From NCBI GenBank assembly GCA_964617645.1, contig CAZTYE010000003.1:62001-126000 (forward strand): a stretch of DNA of 64,000 bases, read 5' to 3'. Positions 61,169 through 64,000 of the stretch are shown here, piece after piece. The notes below the pieces were generated by a model that saw only the letters and a program-made list of their open reading frames with translations, was not told where the DNA came from and made no database searches. The DNA is from JADJGC01 sp964617645 (GTDB taxonomy: Bacteria; Zixibacteria; MSB-5A5; CAIYYT01). A program made the position numbers and the translations under genes. Within the stretch, counting starts at the first letter, position 1. Each line of letters starts with the position of its first letter.

Positions 61169-61637
61169 TTCCGAGACCATTCTCCGGTTAGTGTGCGAAC
61201 GTTTCCCGACTCAGGTCGCAAGGCTCGACATAGTGCCGGCGCAAACCGCCGTCAGCGTCGATTCCGCCAGCATCGTCGAATTCTTCAAGTTCATCGTCGA
61301 AACACCCGAATTGGACTTCGGCTATTTTTCGGCCATTACCGGCGTCGACCGCACCGACCATATTGAGCTCGTTTATTTTGTTTCGTCCTTACAGCATAAG
61401 CACAAGTTGACCATCAAGACCAAGGTCGAGCGCGCCGGCGGCAAGATCGATTCGATTCAGGCGGTAATTCCGGCCGCCAACTGGTTCGAGCGCGAGATCT
61501 GGGAGTTGTACGGCGTCGACTTCGTCGGCCATCCGGATTTGCGGCGTTTTCTGCTCGCGGATGACTGGGATCAAGGTCATCCGATGTTGCGGGACTGGGA
61601 AGGTCGGGACTTTATCAGGATGCCGGAAGTATCATGA
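61161..61637 (+). CDS. nuoC: NADH-quinone oxidoreductase subunit C
   Basis: 158 aa, GTG start overlapping nuoB. Peripheral-arm subunit; signature ERXXWELYGVDFVGHPDLRR-type block seen as FEREIWELYGVDFVGHPDL, then LLADDWDQGHPMLRDWEGRD. Separate from NuoD, not fused. Overlaps nuoD by 4 bases. Confidence 0.96.
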   Translation: MADSETILRLVCERFPTQVARLDIVPAQTAVSVDSASIVEFFKFIVETPELDFGYFSAITGVDRTDHIELVYFVSSLQHKHKLTIKTKVERAGGKIDSIQAVIPAANWFEREIWELYGVDFVGHPDLRRFLLADDWDQGHPMLRDWEGRDFIRMPEVS

Positions 61638-62746
61638 ACGAAGCGACGCCGGTTCAATACTCGGAAGAGTTCGAAGTCAACATGGGCCCGCAGCACCCGT
61701 CCACGCACGGGGTGCTCCGGCTGATGCTGCGGATGAACGGCGAGAATATCGTTCACGCCACGCCGCACATCGGTTATCTCCACCGCGCGATCGAGAAAAT
61801 CTGCGAAAATCGCACCTACGCACAGTGCATTCCCCTGATTGATCGTTTCGAGTACGTCACTTCGATGGCGGCCGAGGAAGTATTTTGTTTGGCTGCCGAG
61901 CGCGTTGGCGCCGTCGAGGTGCCCGAGCGCGCCGAGTATCTGCGCGTCATCATGCTCGAATTCAATCGGATTGCGTCGCACTTGATTTTCCTCGGCACGT
62001 TCTCGCTCGATTTGGGGGCGATTACGCCATTCCTGTATTGCCTGCGCGAACGCGAGCAGATCATGGATCTGTTCGAGATGACTTCCGGCCAGCGCCTGAC
62101 CTACAATTATATCCGCGTCGGCGGTGTGGCCTACGATATCCCCGAAGACTTTCTGCCGTTGGCGCGCAAATTTGTCGACACTTTCCAGCATCGCGTCGAT
62201 GACTACGAAGCGATTCTGACACAGAACCCGATTTTCCTCGCCCGCACCAAGAATGTGGGGATCATTCCGAAAGATATTGCCGTCAAATACGCCGCATCCG
62301 GACCGGTGCTGCGGGCTTCCGGTGTCGATTGGGATTTGCGGCGCGACGACCCATACTCAATCTATAACCGCTTCAACTACAAGATTCCGGTCGGCGGGCA
62401 GGGTGATGTTTGGGACCGATACATGGTGCGCGTACAAGAACTACGGCAATCGAATGAGATTATCCGGCAAGCGCTCGATCAGCTTCCGGCCGGAGAAATC
62501 AAAGCCAAGATCAAGGTCTTCAAACCGCAGGCCGGTGAAGCCTACGCCCGCATCGAAAACGCCCGCGGCGAGATGGGTTGCCACATTATCTCTGATGGCT
62601 CACCGAAGCCGTACCGTGTCAAGCTGCGCGGCGGCTCGTTCTGTCACACCCAACTGATTCCCGCAATTGCTCCGGGCATGATGATTGCCGATTTGGTAGC
62701 GACTTTCGCGTCGCTGGATGTCATTCTCCCCGAGGTAGACAGATAG
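61634..62746 (+). CDS. nuoD: NADH-quinone oxidoreductase subunit D
   Basis: 370 aa 49-kDa-type subunit, related to hydrogenase large subunits, forming the quinone cavity with NuoB. Seen: the FEVNMGPQHPSTHGVLRLML opening with its His residues, HIGYLHRAIEKICENRTYAQCIPLIDR, RGEMGCHIISDG and the C-terminal FATLDxVLPEVDR-type end (FASLDVILPEVDR). 370 aa is shorter than the E. coli NuoCD part but usual for separate NuoD. Confidence 0.97.
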   Translation: MNEATPVQYSEEFEVNMGPQHPSTHGVLRLMLRMNGENIVHATPHIGYLHRAIEKICENRTYAQCIPLIDRFEYVTSMAAEEVFCLAAERVGAVEVPERAEYLRVIMLEFNRIASHLIFLGTFSLDLGAITPFLYCLREREQIMDLFEMTSGQRLTYNYIRVGGVAYDIPEDFLPLARKFVDTFQHRVDDYEAILTQNPIFLARTKNVGIIPKDIAVKYAASGPVLRASGVDWDLRRDDPYSIYNRFNYKIPVGGQGDVWDRYMVRVQELRQSNEIIRQALDQLPAGEIKAKIKVFKPQAGEAYARIENARGEMGCHIISDGSPKPYRVKLRGGSFCHTQLIPAIAPGMMIADLVATFASLDVILPEVDR

Positions 62747-62747
62747 C

Positions 62748-63788
62748 ATGGAACTGACACCGCTCTTCGCCTGGCTGGAAAAGCAGCTTTACGCGCTCGC
62801 CGACACGCTCGGCCTGCCGTTATGGGTCGCTCAGGTGATTGAGATTCTCGGCGTGGCGATTGTTGTGCTGCTCATGGGTTTCTTGGTAGTGCTTTTTCTT
62901 GTCTGGTGGGAGCGCAAACTCTCGGGGCACTTTCAGCAGCGTCTGGGCCCGATGCGCACCGGCTGGCACGGCTGGCTGCAATCGTTTGCCGACGCGATCA
63001 AGCTTTTTCAAAAAGAGGACATTATCCCGAAGTCGGTTGACCGCAAGGTGTTCTACTGGGCGCCAGTGATCTGCTTTGCGTCGTCTTACGCGGCCTTTGT
63101 TGTGATACCCTGGGGCGAGGGATTGATCCCCAGCGACCTCAACATCGGCATTCTTTATATCCTCGCCATTACGACGCTGGTTGTAATCTCGCTGTTGATG
63201 GCGGGTTGGAGCTCGAACAACAAGTATGCGCTTCTCGGCGGCATGCGTTCGGCGGCGCAGATTATCAGCTACGAAGTCCCGCTAACCTTGTCGGTGCTCG
63301 GCGTGATCATGTTTGTCGGCTCGCTGTCGATGGTGGCCATTGTCGAGGCACAAGACCAGATCTACAAGTGGTTTATCTTCCGCCAACCGATCGGCTTTAT
63401 CGTCTACTTAATCGCCGCGACGGCCGAAACGAACCGCGCGCCGTTTGACATTCCCGAAGCCGAGCAGGAGCTCGTCGCCGGATTCAATATCGAATACTCC
63501 GGCATGCGCTTCGCGATGTTCTTCCTCGCCGAATATTTGAACCTCTTTCTCGTGTCGGCGATTGCCGCGACGCTGTTTCTCGGCGGCTGGCAAGGTCCGC
63601 TCTTGCCGTCGTGGCTGTGGTTCATCCTCAAGACGTTCTTCGTGATCTTCTTGATCATCTGGTTCAAGTGGACTTATCCGCGCCTGCGCGTCGACCAACT
63701 GATGGAGTTCTGTTGGAAAGTTCTGCTGCCGCTGGCGTTTATCAACATCATCGTTTCGGGCATCGGCTGGAGCATTTTCAAGGGATAG
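62748..63788 (+). CDS. nuoH: NADH-quinone oxidoreductase subunit H
   Basis: 346 aa, eight or so membrane helices. Signatures WWERKLSGHFQQRLGPMRTGWHGWLQSFADAIKLFQKEDI, GMRSAAQIISYEVPL and AETNRAPFDIPEAEQELVAGF. Links peripheral and membrane arms at the quinone channel. It directly follows nuoD; nuoE, nuoF and nuoG, which often stand between D and H, are absent here. Confidence 0.97.
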   Translation: MELTPLFAWLEKQLYALADTLGLPLWVAQVIEILGVAIVVLLMGFLVVLFLVWWERKLSGHFQQRLGPMRTGWHGWLQSFADAIKLFQKEDIIPKSVDRKVFYWAPVICFASSYAAFVVIPWGEGLIPSDLNIGILYILAITTLVVISLLMAGWSSNNKYALLGGMRSAAQIISYEVPLTLSVLGVIMFVGSLSMVAIVEAQDQIYKWFIFRQPIGFIVYLIAATAETNRAPFDIPEAEQELVAGFNIEYSGMRFAMFFLAEYLNLFLVSAIAATLFLGGWQGPLLPSWLWFILKTFFVIFLIIWFKWTYPRLRVDQLMEFCWKVLLPLAFINIIVSGIGWSIFKG

Positions 63789-63791
63789 CGG

Positions 63792-64000
63792 ATGTCGACG
63801 CAGTATAAGCTCAATCCCGTCTCCGGCATTTGGAACCTCTTGGTCGGTCTGTGGGTGACGATCCGTCACCTGTTCAGCAAATCGATCACGCTGCAGTATC
63901 CGACCGAGCGTTGGCAAATGCCCGAACGCTCGCGCGGTGTCGTCGTGCTACTCTCCGACAAAGAAACCGGCGAGCTCAACTGCACGGCGTGTATTCTCTG
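63792..64000 (+). CDS. nuoI: NADH-quinone oxidoreductase subunit I, cut by window end
   Basis: First 69 residues only. N-terminal amphipathic region (LVGLWVTIRHLFSKSITLQYP), the ERSRGVVVLL stretch, and the start of the first ferredoxin motif ELNCTACIL. The family carries two [4Fe-4S] clusters (N6a, N6b). It starts 3 bases after the nuoH stop, continuing the A-B-C-D-H-I order. Confidence 0.93.
   Translation, partial: MSTQYKLNPVSGIWNLLVGLWVTIRHLFSKSITLQYPTERWQMPERSRGVVVLLSDKETGELNCTACIL

Overview
The window reads as a chromosomal stretch of an uncultured diderm (Gram-negative) bacterium, most probably candidate phylum Zixibacteria or a close FCB-group relative. The pointers are six secreted proteins carrying paired dockerin-like calcium repeats (CGDxDGSGxxxxADxVYLINYIFxGGPxP type), an LptB ABC protein, an outer-membrane porin and a TonB receptor, sigma-54, a bacterial geranylgeranylglyceryl phosphate synthase homologue, and a nuoABCD-HI operon without nuoEFG. 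The phylum call is inference from gene style; no rRNA gene is present.

Layout. 0-1.3 kb: Rrf2-type regulator with cysteine desulfurase. 1.5-2.5 kb: a two-gene Panacea-type toxin-antitoxin candidate behind a palindromic operator. 2.6-8 kb: M3 oligopeptidase, a secreted dockerin-lipase, a duplicated scrap of the M3 gene and a second dockerin protein. 8.1-14 kb: alr, an alpha/beta hydrolase, a K+ channel, birA and a membrane SGNH hydrolase, separated by GTAGG-type palindromic repeats. 14-19.3 kb: porin, then lptB-rpoN-glpX-hpf on the minus strand. 19.4-24.6 kb: a tandem array of three beta-propeller genes, each followed by an N-acetylmuramoyl-L-alanine amidase unit; the first two amidases are decayed and only the last, dockerin-tagged copy is intact. 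24.7-37.8 kb: TPR-thioredoxin lipoprotein, HD-GYP protein, gmhA, GGGP synthase, alaS, DinB, recX, a probable zinc-uptake set (His-rich protein, lipoprotein, ZnuD-like receptor) and DedA. 37.9-44.5 kb: two tRNA-Lys genes and an accC-gcvH-gcvPA-DUF2007-DUF2007-thioredoxin-gcvPB operon. 44.7-52.6 kb: secreted enzymes (PhoD-dockerin, cohesin-like/dockerin protein, Gpx, dockerin-subtilase, dienelactone hydrolase). 52.7-58 kb: two KBL/AOS-family enzymes separated by a repeat array with a 100-N gap; the second lies in a ligase-ACP-AOS operon. 58-60 kb: an S74-chaperone surface protein with six 26-residue repeats. 60.3-64 kb: nuoABCDHI, running off the end.

The observation I rate highest is the secreted thioredoxin-like protein at 39740-40576. 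It has an in-frame TGA exactly where the first cysteine of its WCxWC active site should be, followed by a hairpin resembling a bacterial SECIS: a candidate UxxC selenoprotein inside the glycine-cleavage operon. Next come the ligase-ACP-AOS operon, the decaying propeller/amidase array, and the GTAGGTCG repeat family with inverted ends. Many genes start with GTG or TTG; starts given here follow visible Shine-Dalgarno spacing, signal peptides or family length.
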